Assembly: GCF_933775445.1 (NCBI RefSeq)
Contig: NC_065877.1
Location: 13,702,001 to 13,766,000 of the forward strand
Reading direction: 5' to 3'
DNA length: 64,000 nucleotides
From: Argentina anserina
Lineage: Eukaryota > Streptophyta > Magnoliopsida > Rosales > Rosaceae
Below the pieces are notes generated by a model. It made no database searches. It saw only the letters and a list, made by a program, of their open reading frames with translations, and was not told the DNA's origin. Below, piece after piece: positions 1 through 12,066 of this stretch. Both the position numbers and the translations under genes were made by a program. The stretch's first letter is position 1. Every line of letters starts with the position of its first letter.

Positions 1-2226
1 CGGCATATCCTTCTGCAATAGGGTACACATAGGTCTCGCCACCATGGAAAAATCCTTGATGAATCTCCTATAAAATCCTGCATGACCAAGGAAAGAACGA
101 ACCTCTCTCACAGTTGTGGGAGAGGGTAAGTGATGCACAATATCAACCTTAGCCTTGTCTACCTGAATACCCTTAGCAGATACAATATGTCCTAAAACTA
201 TCCCTTGATTAACCATGAAATGACATTTTTCTCAATTAAGCACAAGGTTAGTTTCTACACACCTTTTCAATATTAACTCTAAATTCTCTAAACATGCATC
301 AAAGTCTTTACCATAAACAATAAAGTCATCCATAAAAACTTCAATGATATTTTCGATAAAATCAGAGAAAATAGCAAGCATACATCGTTGAAACGTACCT
401 GGTGCGTTGCATAACCCAAAGGGCATGCGTCGATAGGCAAAAGTGCCAAATGGACATGTAAATGTCATATTCTCTTGATCTTCCGGATGAATGCATATCT
501 GGTTGTAGCCACTATACCCATCTAGAAAACAAAAGAACTCGTGCCCGGCTAATCTTTCTAACATCTGGTCCATGAACGGCAAAGACATGTGATCCTTGCG
601 TGTTGTAGCATTCAGCTTCCTATAATCAATGCACATCCTATGGCCGGTCACCAATCTCTGGGGTACTAACTCATTCGCTTCATTTTTCACAACAGTTACC
701 CCACTCTTCTTAGGCACAACTTGCACTGGTGAAATCCACCGACTGTCCGAGATGGGATAGATCACTCCACAATCAAGCAGCTTGATCACCTCATCTTTCA
801 CAATTTTCATCATTGGTGGGTGCAATCTCCTTTGAGCATCACGTGTAGGCTTGGCGCCATCCTCTAATAGTATCCTATGAACACAAGTTGTAGGGCTGAT
901 TCCCTTGATATCCGCCAAAGTCCATTCAATAGCGGTCTTGTTCCTCTTAAGCACATCAATCAATCTAGCTTCCTGCTGCTCACTCAGCGTTGATGACACA
1001 ATAACTGGTAGAGTATCATCTTTTCCAAGGTACACATACTTCAAATGATCTAGAAGCTGCTTCAAATCTAACTTTGGGGCCTGAACCACAGATGGTAACA
1101 ATTTGTTAGTGGAAATGGGAATTGACAAGAAAGATGGATACCTTTTGAACGGTTGAGCTTCAAGCTCACAAAGAATTTCGAAAATCTTGGGCTCAAGATC
1201 AACCCACTCCTCTCTTGGGACACGGTCCCCATGCTTGTCAAATCCGGCCCCTTGCTCCATAGCTAATTGCTATGCTTCCAACGTTTCTGACATAACCTGT
1301 GCAATAGATTCAACAACATTAATAGCAAAGCACGAGTTAAGGTCAGAAACTGGGTATTTCATTGCCTCAAAAACATTGAAGCTGATAACATCTCCATCGA
1401 ATTCCATTGATAAACTCCCATTGGCCACATCGATGCATGTCCTAGCAGTTCTCATGAACGGTCTCCCCAAAAGCAATGGAGTTGTCTCCAAGGGTGATAC
1501 CTCCATGTCTAGCACATAAAAATCTGCAGGAAAAATCAAGTGACTGACCTGCACAAGGACATCCTCAACATACCCCTTAGGGTACTTGTTAGATCAATCA
1601 GCTAATTGAATAATCACGTTATCATTTTTTAAAGGTCCTAATCCTAGTGATTGATAAACATTATATGGCATAACATTTATTGACGCACCTAGATCAAGCA
1701 TAACATTGTTAAATAACGTGTTACCAATTTTGCATGGGATAGAGAAACTTCCTGGGTCCTTCATCTTAGAGGGTAGCTTCCTTTGGATGACAGCTGAAAC
1801 TGTCTCATTCATCTTCACTACCTTTTCCTCCCTAGTCTTCCTTCTTGAAGTGCAAAGCTCCTTAAGAAATTTCGCATACTTGGGAATTTGCTTGATGCAT
1901 TCCAACAAAGGAAGGTTAACTTCCACCTTCCTAAAGACTTCCAACACCTCCTCATCAGATTTATCCTTTTTTCTCTTTGCAAACCTAGAAGGGAAAGGTA
2001 CACACGAAATGGGATTAGTTTTAACTAAATCACTTGAGTTAGCAATCATACCTTTGGGTGCATCATGGGACGACACCATCTCCTTCTTGGAGGTAGCTAG
2101 ATCTTTCTCCAAGTCCATCATCATAGGAATTTCGTCACTTTCTTGGTCATGGGCCACATCATGGGTTGTTTGGGCCTTTTTGGCAACATTTGGTCTATGT
2201 TTAAGCTCAAGCCCACTCCTTGTCAT
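1..2226 (-). pseudogene. Retrotransposon pol: aspartic protease and reverse transcriptase, stop-broken
   Basis: All pieces are in one frame. At about 1683-1697 the protease active-site motif D-L-G-A-S is visible, followed by the usual INVMPY. The protease tail (FPADFYVLDM) follows at about 1500-1540. The RT fingers/palm motifs CIDYRKLN and FLDGYSGYNQI lie at about 500-640, the catalytic FMDD box at about 325-336. The frame is interrupted at 232-234 (TGA where the family has Trp in LNWEKC), 1270-1272 (TAG) and 1594-1596 (TGA after QLAD, normally Arg). Beyond the first of these the RT connection region continues to base 1 (CHFMVNQGIVLGHIVSAKG). The three lesions are single substitutions, so this is decay by point mutation rather than rearrangement. 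Confidence 0.9.
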
Positions 2227-2382
2227 GATAGCTTGGGCTTGTTCATTTCTTGGGTTGGGTATGACACCACTAGGCAGCTTCCCTTGCTTAGAAAATCAGC
2301 CCATGAAGTCCACTACCTGGCCCATATGCGTTTTCAGCTCCGCAATGTCCTTGCTATTTGCTTGTTGACCCACGACCAAAGT

Positions 2383-3795
2383 TTAAGTAATGGTGTTCAA
2401 CTGACTTTGCCCAGCAGCTAAGGATTTCAACAACTCATCATAATTAGGAGTAGCAGCCACGTTTGGAGGTGGAACATTGAGTAGTGGAGCTTGTGGTCTA
2501 AACAAACCAGCCGGACGAGGCCCGAATTGCATTTGATTCTGATGCGGCCTTAGTACATTTTCATTGTTGGACCATCGAAAGTTAGGATGATCACGTAGGC
2601 CAGGATTGTAGGTATTTGAATATGGGTTGTACCTCTGACCTCCTTGATAACCAAGGGCATTGACTTCTTCATACCCTCCACTAGATGCAACTTGAGGACA
2701 CTGATCAGTAGGGTGCCCCTCCGTACATATCCCACACACTTGAGCTCCACTAGACTTCATGAAATGGCTCATCATCTTGGACAACTTGTCGACCTTGTCC
2801 TCTAGAGCAGAGTTCGAACTGGAGTAGGTCTCATGCACCTGCCTTGTAGCACTTGCAGAGGTCCCAAACTGTTGGTTATTCATTGCTCTCTTCTCCAAAA
2901 GATATTTTGCCATTACATTGCTCTTGTCCAAGAACGACCCACCAGCAGCTGAATCAAGGAACTCTCTTTCCATTTGTAGAAGGCCTTCATAAAAGTATTG
3001 AAGAAGTAGGCCTTCCCTAATGCCATGAGCTGGACATGATGCTATAAGAGACCTGAATCTCTCATAGTAGTTGTAAAACGACTCATCTGGCCCTTGCTTG
3101 ATTCCAGTGATCTACTTCCTTATATGAGTAACTCTTGAAGATGGGAAGTATTTAGACAAGAATTCGTTCACCATGGTAGTCCAAGAAGTAATCCTACCAG
3201 CTGGCACCTCAAATAACCATTTCTAAGCACGATCCTCCAATGAGTAAGGGAAAGCTCTCATCTTCACAATTTGAATGTCTGCTCCTCTTGGGCACATAGT
3301 CTCACAATTGAATTGGAACAAGGTGAGATGTTGATTAGGATCCTCACCAGAAAGACCATGAAATTTGGGCAAATGGTGTAGAAACCCACTCTTCAAAACG
3401 AAATCATTAGTCTTGCCCTCCTCTGGAACAGGATATGCAATGTTAGAGGGCGCTGTCCCACCAACTGCTCCTTCAACTTGACCATTTTGTTCTCTAATTG
3501 ATGCCATTACTTCTTCTTGATTTGGAACTTGAATTTTAGGTTCTGGATCAGGTAGATCGAAATTCAACTGGGCTAATGGAAATGGGCTTGTCAACAATTC
3601 TAACTCCGGATCCTCAAAGAACAAAGGATTGAGCCCACTACAACTTGTTGCACTTGGAAATGGCGAAATGGAACCAAACTCTTTCTCTTCGTGAAATGAA
3701 TCCGATTCAATGGATACGTTATCAAACTGAGATGGAGGCTGAATTCTTTTCAGGCGTACACTAATCTCTTCGGACCAACCAGTAATCTTGGACAT
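2383..3795 (-). pseudogene. Retrotransposon gag, stop-broken
   Basis: The N-terminal piece (3795-3223, 190 codons, start MSKITGW) ends in the retrotransposon gag domain (FHGLSGEDPNQHL...). It is cut by a TAG at 3223-3225. Reading on in the same sense gives the rest of the domain (KWLF, MVNEFLSKYFPSSRVTHIRK, then a further TAG, then GPDESFYNYYERFRSLI), and the open piece 2973-2383 holds a zinc knuckle C-X2-C-X3-H-X4-C at residues 80-92 of that piece. The knuckle is one residue shorter than the retroviral C-X2-C-X4-H-X4-C form. Capsid/nucleocapsid role is known for the family; this copy is dead. Confidence 0.85.
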
Positions 3796-4887
3796 TCATT
3801 AGCCTGAAAAGAACACATATATGTTAGAATCTTTACAAAGTATGAAATACAAGTATAAGTAAATATAAACTTCTTCTTTCTTTTAATTACAAAAACGTAA
3901 CTCTTCTTTAAATCAATGTTAAATTTCGTTTTCTTTACAAAGCTCTAAAACGTCATTCTTGGTATCTTTGTTCAATTTCGTTTCTTTTGTTTCTTATATT
4001 TTGAAAATTACAAGTGTAGAAGTATTACTAAGCCTAATTGATTTTATTCACACACAATCCTAACTTTTAAGGTACGTGGAGCAGAGGAGCTAACTGTGCA
4101 ATGGACTGAAACAGCCCAAGGTAAGGGTCTTGTTTTATCAGATATACCTTAAAAATTAGAATATCATTTTCTTTTGAAACTATATACATCTATTTATACA
4201 AAGTTATTTTCTAAGTTATAAAGCGAGGTGGACGTGCGGCCTAAGTACGTCGTCTAGACACAAAGTCATTCCTTTGTTTCAGAAAGCTTGATAGCTAGAA
4301 TCAGAGATAGTCACAAGGCAGGACTCATTTGTTGGACACCACGGGGGCCACAACCTCGAAATGATGTTTTCCCAATCGACTCCATCACCGAGATGTATGT
4401 CAGTCTATGGGCCTCTGAGATCCAATTTTGTAAACCTTGAACCAGGGTAATGAAAATAGCATAGCCCCTTACTCAGCTCAGAATAACTGTGTTAGACTGG
4501 CCCCAAAGTGTTAATAACAGCCGCCCTCAACCCCCAAGTGACATTTGCAAGGTACAAATGGAGGGTTAAGGCTAGTATTAACAAAATGGACTTTACCTAT
4601 TCCGTTCACCTTATAACTTACAATAAACCTAGCATAAATAAACATTTAGCTTCCCTAAAAAAAAATTACTATGTGTAACAAGTTTCCTATAGGCATACTA
4701 CTACAACAATATAACAAATAACAACTTTACACACACACAATTTTTTTTTTTCGAATTCTTCGAATTACTGTTCACAGGAACCAAATTTCCAATTACTATT
4801 CACAGAAACATATAAACCAATATACAGTTATACAATTCACAATATAACATAAGATTAACACTTCAAAGCATTGAGAATTAATCAATT
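3796..4887 (-). other. Untranslated leader of the Athila-like element
   Basis: About 1.1 kb between the primer site and the gag start without a convincing reading frame. It is AT-rich with homopolymer runs. Long leaders are usual in Athila-type elements. Nothing else recognised. Confidence 0.6.
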
Positions 4888-4904
4888 CCTCGGCAACGGC
4901 GCCA
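4888..4904 (-). other. Primer-binding site, tRNA-Asp type
   Basis: On the minus strand the sequence TGGCGCCGTTGCCGAGG starts three bases after the LTR end. TGGCGCCGTTGCCG is the usual complement of a plant tRNA-Asp 3' end. It fixes both the LTR boundary and the element's orientation. Confidence 0.85.
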
Positions 4905-4907
4905 AAA

Positions 4908-6915
4908 TGATAGAGCGTTTTGTTAGAACGTCTATAAAATACCCTGTAAAATATCATCGTTAGTATAGAATAAGCAGGGATCGTTCAGTCCGGGGAATCA
5001 AAAGGGCCTCAACACTTATCATGTTATTGGGGGGTTTTGAGTTGGATTCTAAAACTACAACGTAAAATAAATCATAAATTACTTATATACAATTGATCAA
5101 CCATTCATCACATAACCAAAACACGAATTCTACTCAAGAAAGATGTATGACACGCATAGAACAACATATAGGCAGCGAATTATTTCGATTATTTCTAAGT
5201 CTATTTCAATTCCAATTCTAATTAGAGTCCGAAGCGGTTCATCTAATCGTTTAGACTTCATAATTATTTAGAATCAACGAAGCGTTCAATCCTAAACATA
5301 TGCTAAAAAGAGTCTAACTTCACGAAGCGTATTAGTTAAACACAAAGAAGCACGTAAACACATTAAGTCGAATTGGAGACATATAAACATGCATGGTGTC
5401 ACTCATCATGTTTAAACATGCAAATTCCTAGAACTATCACAGCCCTATATAAGTAGCAATAATTGAGACACGAAGCGCATAACTTGATCAAATACTACTT
5501 TGGTGAATGAAATCGCAACCCAAGAAGAGCCATGGCCGTGGCTTCCTCAAGCATTGATTTAGATGCATAAGTTCAAGGAATAAATCGAAATAAAACCTAA
5601 AAATAATTCGGAAACCTACTGCCCTAAGTCATTATACACGGCAAACATACAAATCTCATGAGTTCATACAATCAAAACATAAAACCAAAGAAGTCTGAAT
5701 TTATGTTCTTCATATATAAAACCGAAAATCACATCCAAGAATTCATACAATGAAATCGTAAATTGCAGAAAACCTAACTAAAAATTACAAGCAATGGATG
5801 AATCACACATTAGAAACCTTGAAGGATGGAGGAAGATGAATTCGAATTTGGAGAGGCAAGAGGGGGAGCACGGCTTGGTGGTGATTGATGAAGGTTTTTG
5901 GCTTGAATTTTCTGGATGGATTTAGGCAGCAATTCGGCTAGGTTTGTGAGAGAATGGAGATGCAAAATATGAAGGGAGGCCGAGCTATATATAGAGGAAG
6001 GAGGAGAGGAGGCTGCTAGGGTTTTGGGCTAATCCATGGAGGATGCACGGCTGTGATGCTGCTGCCATGATGAGATCGAATGGCTCTCCTTGTTCCTTGG
6101 ATTAATTCAGCTCTTATCCCCTTGTTTATCTCATGTATAGCACGGCCCAAACTCCTTATCCTTTGTGATTTGAATAGGCACGGCTGATCTCTTTTTCCTT
6201 GATGAATTTGGACGGCATGAGAGCTTCCTTGTTGCACACAACTTCCTTCTTTTTCTCAAGCCGTGAATTATCTCTTAAAACTCGAAATTAATTCCCTTGA
6301 AAACCTGAATGGTAGCTCGGCATAGGACTCTTTCTCCATGTAGTACACGGCCTCCTTAATTCCCTCTTTGAATTATCTCTTCAAATCTGAAAACAAGAAA
6401 AGAAAAACATAAGTAAAAGATAATTCATTCGAAATTCATGTCTTAATCTAGACAATTTTTGTCTTAAAAAGACACATGTAATAGATGAGCTCAACTAGAT
6501 TAGGAAAGTTTCTAATTTGCAAAAATGAAACTTACTAGAACAAGGAAGTTCATTTAGGAAAGTTTCGTAATAAGAGTTTGAGTTCAAGTAGGACTTTCCA
6601 AAATGGTACGTTTCCTAGTCTAACAAGGATTCCTAATACAAACATGACTCTCAAGATATCGCCAATGCGACCAAAACGTAGAAAGATGAAGACTCCTAAT
6701 TCAACTAGGTTTCCTAGTCCTATAAGGATTCCTACTCAAACTAGGACTCTAGACCAATTCTTCGTTTTTTAACTCGTTTAAGCACAAAAACACATCCATA
6801 ACCATCCAAGACTCCTATTGTCACTCAATGACTCGATATTACAACAATCAGGGTTAAGCAAAGTACAAATGGAGGTTAAAACATATTAAGAACGTAGCAC
6901 AAAGTGCTCCTATCA
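4908..6915 (-). repeat. 5' LTR of the Athila-like element (2.0 kb)
   Basis: Bounded by TGATAG at 4908 and CTATCA at 6915, an inverted terminal hexamer within the TG...CA rule. The boundary next to the primer site is firm; the outer boundary rests on the inverted hexamer alone because the other LTR is not in the window. Inside, a TATA-like CTATATATAG lies at 5985-5994 in the correct orientation. The region near 6540-6750 contains many short variants of a TCCTAGT/AGGATTCCTA motif. Confidence 0.8.
5985..5994 (-). promoter_or_regulatory. TATA box of the Athila LTR
   Basis: CTATATATAG in an otherwise GA-rich stretch, about 1.1 kb from the LTR inner end on the element's sense strand. Position and context suit the U3/R core promoter; transcription was not tested. 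Confidence 0.5.
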
Positions 6916-7911
6916 TCTTTTCTCCTTTAATTCATTTCACATGTATTCTTTGATGTTTTTATTCAAGATTATGTGTAACTAAATTCCTTGATAGTTAGGG
7001 GCTAATCAAAGCCTACATATGTTTTCAACTTCAAACACAAATTGATTTATATAATTTTAGATGAGAATTTCTTCACTGGTTGTTCATTGATAATTCTATT
7101 GCATGTCTCATTGGGTCGATACTTTGATGCATATTTTAGGGTTTTATTATCTTGAATATGTATAACCGACATATCATTGCATATTCTGTGAGAGATAACA
7201 AGTTCTTTGTAGGTACTTGTGTGAACTGATTCCTTAGTAATCTAAGGCTACTGATATGGACCTTAGATTCTTTGTTGTTACTCAAACGTTCTTCGAATTT
7301 CATTATTTTAATTATTTTGGTCTAGATACCGACATTTCATAGATCAATTAATTGAGAATATAGTTAAGTCGATACCGACATTTCGCTTAATATGACAAGT
7401 AAGATAACATGATACGATTAATGACCTAACGACATTGGCTTAACTGTGAGTGCATTCATCGATAATTATTGACATTGTTTTGCGGTAATTGAAGCATATC
7501 TAGTGGTGGAGAGAAGTTCATAGCTATTGTGTTTCTCATATTTACATCCATATTTACATCCATATTTACTTTTTAATATTCTTTTTTTAGCAGTACTTAT
7601 GTCTTATTTATTTTTGTTTACCAATCAAACTAATTCCAAATACTCTTAAAATTTGTGTAGTAGTCCACCACTGTGTCTAGTTAATGTCTATCTAATTTCG
7701 TAAGTTTTGGTGGAGTCTAGATTAGCTAATTAATTAGTTTTCCGCTCCTCGGTCGAGTCTGCTAGATTCCTGGTTTACACGTCTGTTTGTGTTTTTAAGT
7801 CTTAGTTTCACCAATCATCTGCTAGTAATGACCCCTATTTGTCATTTACTACATTGATATAATTGATTTGATAATAGGATATCTTTGTAGGTGCTTTTGC
7901 GCCTATCACTA
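6916..7911. other. AT-rich non-coding stretch, unidentified
   Basis: No gene seen. It contains a repeated phrase (GATACCGACATTTC at about 7327 and 7371). It ends with GCGCCTATCA at 7908-7917, which resembles the Athila LTR terminus, and TGATAG occurs near 6985. A solo LTR of a related family was considered, but no matching 5-bp flanks were found. Confidence 0.3.
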
Positions 7912-8660
7912 TGAGCTTTATTGGGCTTACAAAGTCACTTCTTCAAGAAATGAGAGAACAAGGCTGGGAGGATTTTGTAAGAGAAGTGAAATCTTTCTGT
8001 GAATAACATGATCTTGATATGCCTGATTTGAGTGCTCGTTACAAATCTAGTACAGGTCGTGATTGCCAACAACAGAATTTCATTTCAATTAAACATCATT
8101 ACCGTATATATATCTTCATGGATTGATCTTTAGTTGAGTGAGTTGAATAGAAAATTCTTAAACCAAGCCTCATAACTCCTTATTCTTGGTTCAACCATGG
8201 ATCCTCAGGATAACTTCAAGAGTTTTAAAGCTGAAGATATTTGCAATCTTGCCAAGAAGTTTTATCCTGAAATTTTTTGATGATGGTGAAATGTTTAATC
8301 TTCAATCAGAGTGTGCATATTATGAGAATGATATGCGTGATCCAAAGTTTTAGAAATTAGAATCTATTACTGATTTGTGTCACACTTTGGTTCTAATAAG
8401 GAAGTCTGAACTTTTTCCAATGCTTTATAGATTGATTTGTTTAGTTTTGATTATCCATATTTCTACAACAACTAAAAATGCACTTTCAACTATAAACATC
8501 ATCAAGAATAAACTTAGAAATAAGATAGGATATGAGTTTTTTGGGGATTGTATGGTCCTTTATATTGAGAAAGAGTATGCTGAGTCTATAGGTAATGATG
8601 AGATGATAAGAGAATTTGAGGACATAGAGTTAAATTTAGATAGTTTTATTTTGTATATTG
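7912..8660 (+). pseudogene. TTF-type zinc finger / hAT transposase-like protein, C-terminal remnant
   Basis: Conceptual translation in shifting frames gives MSFIGLTKSLLQEMREQGW from about 7912, LDPQDNFKSFKAEDICNLAKKFYPE from about 8200, and then a long piece ending in ISTTTKNALSTINIIKNKLRNKIG and DCMVLYIEKEYAESIG. The last part matches the hAT C-terminal dimerisation region, where plants have STATTERAFS-like and KLRNKM-like motifs. These are the features of the zinc finger MYM-type-1-like (TTF/hAT) proteins common in plant genomes. There are stops after SFCE, near 8280 and at about 8352, plus at least one frameshift near 8275. The N-terminal TTF zinc finger and most of the transposase core are missing. 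The open piece 8375-8758 is only the tail of this remnant, not an independent gene. Confidence 0.75.
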
Positions 8661-9333
8661 TAACCATTTTTGTTTCAATTAATAATTTTTTTGGCACTGT
8701 TGATATTTTTATTATTTTCTTATTCTTTGCTTTAAACTTTCAAGCGTCCCCAATTTAACTATTCTGGATCCGCCACCAGAGATGATCGATTATGGTCATT
8801 ACTTGGGTCGTTTTGTAACTCGGTTCCAAAAATCTCAGTTCCGCATCTCATTCAGATCGAAGCAGCTAGCAGCTTTAAATAGAGCCTAGACTTTTCTATA
8901 CGTATATAATCACTGCACCAGTAGTGTTGATAGAGATTGAATGTGCGTGATCGTTTTCATGGTTGTGATTATGGATCTTAGGATTAGATGATTTATTAAG
9001 GATCACTGCCTCTTGTTTAGCGTAATTGCATGCGCGTATGAACATATTTATAAGTGCAGCAAATTAAAGCCATGATAAAGTTGCATTGATACAGATCATT
9101 AGATAGTATACATAACACGGGGATCACCCGACCGAGGACTTACAGAGACAAACCTTGAAGAAGAGGCATCATATATGATTGAGAGTTTTAAGGACTACTC
9201 AACCAATACAAGTTTATTGACACGGAAAACAAGCTAGAGTTACTGTGATTCTGATTCTATAAGCCAGCAAGTACGCCTCCAACTCCAATGCACACATCGC
9301 TGCATGCAGCGGTGCATGCAAACAAAGAGTTAT
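8661..9333. other. Non-coding stretch with the 3' UTR of GRP1
   Basis: Up to about 9170 nothing recognised. From about 9180 the sequence resembles the 3' UTRs of the other GRP genes (a conserved block with ACTACTCAACCAATACAA on the plus strand) and holds an AATAAA signal on the minus strand at 9218-9213, 116 bases after the GRP1 stop. Confidence 0.6.
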
Positions 9334-9847
9334 CTAGTTTCCGGTCTCAGTCTCATCAGCAGCGGCTCCATGGCCACCACGTCCTCCATGTCCTCCGTGG
9401 CCTCCATGTCCATGATCGTTGCCGTAGAACCCAGCAGCGTCTTGAGCAGCGCCTCCATGGCCACCACGTCCTCCACGTCCTCCATGTCCCCCGTGGCCAC
9501 CATGTCCATGATCATTGCCATGGAAGCCAGCAGTTTCTGCATTTATTAAACCTCTAACGTTATCATGAAAACTATAGATTTCACTATATCATTGTTTTCA
9601 ATATATTATTGTTGAGATTGGTTATGCGCCTTAACTATTTATAAGAACGTTCAAATCACAAGTTGATCAAAGTACATTAAATGACATATAAGAGCTAGCT
9701 TTGGGATTAACATATTTAGCTAACACAAAATGAAAGAAACTCACGAGTTGCCTCAGCTAGCTCACGATGAGCTGAGACGACCTCGGAAGAGATGAGGAGA
9801 ACAGCAAAGAGAAGGCTAATAAGAAGAAGATTGTTTGAGAATGCCAT
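9334..9847 (-). CDS. GRP1: secreted Gly/His-rich protein, 101 aa, two exons
   Basis: Exon 1 is 9847-9745 and exon 2 is 9536-9334. The 208-base intron begins GTGAGT and ends GCAG and interrupts a codon after its first base. Residues 1-25 (MAFSNNLLLISLLFAVLLISSE...VSA) form a typical signal peptide with cleavage expected after VSA. The mature part starts HRELAEAT. The core has two near copies of GF(H/Y)GNDHGHGGHGGHGG at residues 38-63 and 70-91, separated by an Ala-rich linker (AAQDAA). The C-terminus is DETETGN. This is the layout of the plant GRP family (signal peptide, ELAE motif, Gly-rich core). The His content suggests cell-wall or apoplastic metal binding or antimicrobial activity, but that is inference. 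TATA box at 9949-9940, AATAAA at 9218-9213. The start is fixed by the signal peptide and by agreement with four paralogues. Confidence 0.85.
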
Positions 9848-9939
9848 TTCTCAGTTGATTGCTGATTTACGTTTATGTGATATCACTGATATGTAAGAGT
9901 GAATGATTTTTGGAGTGAACTTAACGTAGCTTAGCCTCT

Positions 9940-9949
9940 CTATTTATAG
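9940..9949 (-). promoter_or_regulatory. TATA box of GRP1
   Basis: CTATAAATAG, 93 bases upstream of the GRP1 start codon. GRP3, GRP4 and GRP5 have a TATA element at 91-94 bases, so the position is conserved in the family. Confidence 0.8.
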
Positions 9950-11680
9950 ACACGTTTTGATATCAGAGAGCGGCAGAAAAGTGAGCAATTGATAAAGCGA
10001 GAAAGAATTAACTAATTTATTATCAAAGAATAGAGTCGGCAACTTTTTTACATTTTGAAAAAGATGGCATAAACAAGTTGTTTATGGAAGAATGCTTTAT
10101 TAGGTTTAAATTTGCTGATGATAAGGTTTGAAGGAGTACGTCTCTATTATAAGTTTATAACACAATTGAAGTCCACAGAATCAATTATATCACATCGATT
10201 AAGATTTTTTAAAGAAGACAAAGTTAAAGTAAGAAATACATAACCTTCGTCAAGAACAATTTGTAACCAAAGTGAGAAGCTATCAGTAATTGCATGCATC
10301 TACCACTTAATTAAGATCTTTGAAATACAGAGAAATAAAGTATCGGTAATTTCTCAGTGGGTTCTTTCATCAAATGTAAAGAAATAAGGCAGAGACGTGC
10401 GGCCGCAGATTTCAGATCTCGAGTGGGTTTCGGTAGAAAGGTAGATATCGATGCTGAGGCGGATCGTAGTTACGGCAAACCCAGCGGCTGCTGGGCAAGA
10501 ATCAATGGGTATGGCTGACACTTATGATATGCTGGGCAAATTTTATTTTGGGTATGGCCGTATGGGCGTATGGCAATTGGCAAGCAATCAACAGAATTGG
10601 CTTGTCTACATGATGAAGAAGACGAATAATTTGTAAACGTATATTTTCAAACGTTTGTGAAATAAATAATTATATTTCTTTTGACATTGTGAATTTTTCA
10701 ATAAACAAACTTATCATTATCTTTATTATTCATCAGACTCTTCAGTATATATTTATATTTCATTGGTTAATTGAATTATTACATTTGCTTTGACTGATAT
10801 ATTAACAAAGCTCTCTGACATATAAAATAAAATATGATTTGCTTTATTTTTATTTTTATTATTATATATCATACAACTAAATATCAAAAAATCAAGTCTA
10901 GGTCCTAGTCCCTGGACTTCTGCCTAGCGTCTAACACTTTTCATAGCCTTTGTCAAAGTTGAAACCACATAACCGACAACTATTAAAAGGAAAAGTAACA
11001 CATAAACATGTCACTTGATGTTTTACTGTTGATGTTAAATAGCACTTTTAATTTGCAATTCTTATCGATCCCTTATAAATTCTTAATACATTTTCAAACA
11101 AAAAATACAATAGTTTTAACTATTTTGTTAAAAAAAATCCGCTGACCTACCTTTTAAACTCTATATCCGCCACTGTAAAATCGATAAGAACAAATCTGAA
11201 TTAACATCATGAGTAGTCTAGCACTATCATAACCAAGGAAGTGTTCTCAATCGATATCTAGTCCTTTTTCGTATTCTATTTATATTCGTTAGTAATGACT
11301 AAGAAAAAAATATCTACCCCATATGCGATCTGTTGCTGATAGGAGTATTGTTAAATTGAAGTTCACAAAGAATGAGTTGTTCAATTTGGCTCCAACCGAC
11401 CGCGTAAAAACTAAGTGTTTAATTGGTCTTTTTCAGCTCTAGTCCGTTTATCCTGGTTATGGAATTGTAGTAAGCCTCAAATTTTCTTTAATTGATTTTC
11501 TGAAACGATTGTCATGGCGTATATAGCAAATTAAAACTATAATTACACTATAAAGTATAAACTCAGCAAATCAATTAACTGGATTATAGATATACTCGAT
11601 CACAACACAACTGAGCTGATTCGAGGATTGAGTTTAAGAAGATAAGATTGAAAGTTTTGTAGACCACTCAACCAATACAA
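9950..11680. other. Intergenic stretch upstream of GRP1
   Basis: No gene seen. At about 10165 a phrase (AATTGAAGTCCACAG) matches the distal upstream regions of GRP2, GRP3 and GRP4 (GAGTCCAC/GAGCCCAC), so the promoter duplication reaches this far. At 10399-10452 lies an unusual GC-richer patch with five rare 6-8-base restriction sites. TATATCCGCCACTG at 11162-11175 resembles the end of the hAT-like MITE family also seen at 53006-53478. Confidence 0.5.
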
Positions 11681-11681
11681 A

Positions 11682-11687
11682 TTTATT
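11682..11687 (-). terminator. Original poly(A) signal of GRP2, now displaced
   Basis: AATAAA on the minus strand within a block (11651-11710) that matches the 3' UTR of GRP3 just below 26537. In GRP3 the signal is about 75 bases beyond the stop codon. Here it is about 1.1 kb away because the TRIM element lies between. Confidence 0.6.
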
Positions 11688-11714
11688 GAATAGCAAACAA
11701 GCTAGCTAGCAAGT

Positions 11715-12066
11715 TATCACGTCCCGTTTTCGGGAGTGTCAATCGTGGGCGTCGCTGGTTAAATGAACATCAGTCATATGTGGGATTTGCTCCAAGATTA
11801 AAAGTGTGGGAGATATATGGATGCTTCTTCCGAGGGGTTCAAACATGCCGACCCGGTTCAATTCGGAGAGCTTGTCACTAGTCAGGGACTTAACGTCGAA
11901 GAGGCGAGTTGGCCGCCCTACACACAAGTTGGGGTCTGGAGCCGATTCCCTGATGAGCCCAAGGCAAGGCGAAACCAGTGCATTGCCCAGTTGAATAAGG
12001 CTGGCTCCATGGGGATAGAGCGCCTCATGGACCAAGTGTGGCAGCCGAATGGCTAGGTCCGTGACA
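11715..12066 (+). repeat. 5' LTR of the TRIM
   Basis: Aligns throughout with 12374-12724. Differences are scattered substitutions plus short indels (for example CGCCTCATGGACC versus CGCCGCTGAACC near the end), so the insertion is not recent. Confidence 0.9.

Larger units (their letters stand above)
1..6915 (-). mobile_element. Athila-like Ty3/gypsy LTR retrotransposon, cut by the window edge
   Basis: Order on the minus strand, from 6915 downwards: long LTR, primer-binding site, long untranslated leader, gag, protease, reverse transcriptase. That is the gag-PR-RT order of an LTR retrotransposon. The RT motifs and the Asp-tRNA-type primer site fit the Athila/Tat branch of Ty3/gypsy. The coding region is broken by several in-frame stops, so this copy cannot make its proteins. 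The second LTR, RNase H end and integrase lie left of position 1. The five bases after the LTR (6916-6920, TCTTT) would be the target duplication, but the partner copy is outside the window. Clade assignment is from motif recognition, not a tree. Confidence 0.9.

Noticed and set aside
6985..7917. Solo LTR related to the Athila element
   Set aside because: TGATAG and CTATCA ends exist, but the flanking five bases differ and no similarity to the 4908-6915 LTR beyond the termini was seen.
8375..8758. 127-codon open frame taken as a separate gene
   Set aside because: Its sequence is the C-terminal dimerisation part of a decayed hAT-type gene that begins upstream in other frames.
9288..9557. Ser/Met- and His/Leu-rich open frames over GRP1 exon 2 (and similar ones over the other GRP genes)
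   Set aside because: They are other-frame readings of Gly/His codon repeats; the spliced minus-strand frames with signal peptide explain the sequence.
10451..10636. 61-codon open frame
   Set aside because: No motif, no exon context; lies in the unusual GC-richer patch and could be foreign or chance sequence.
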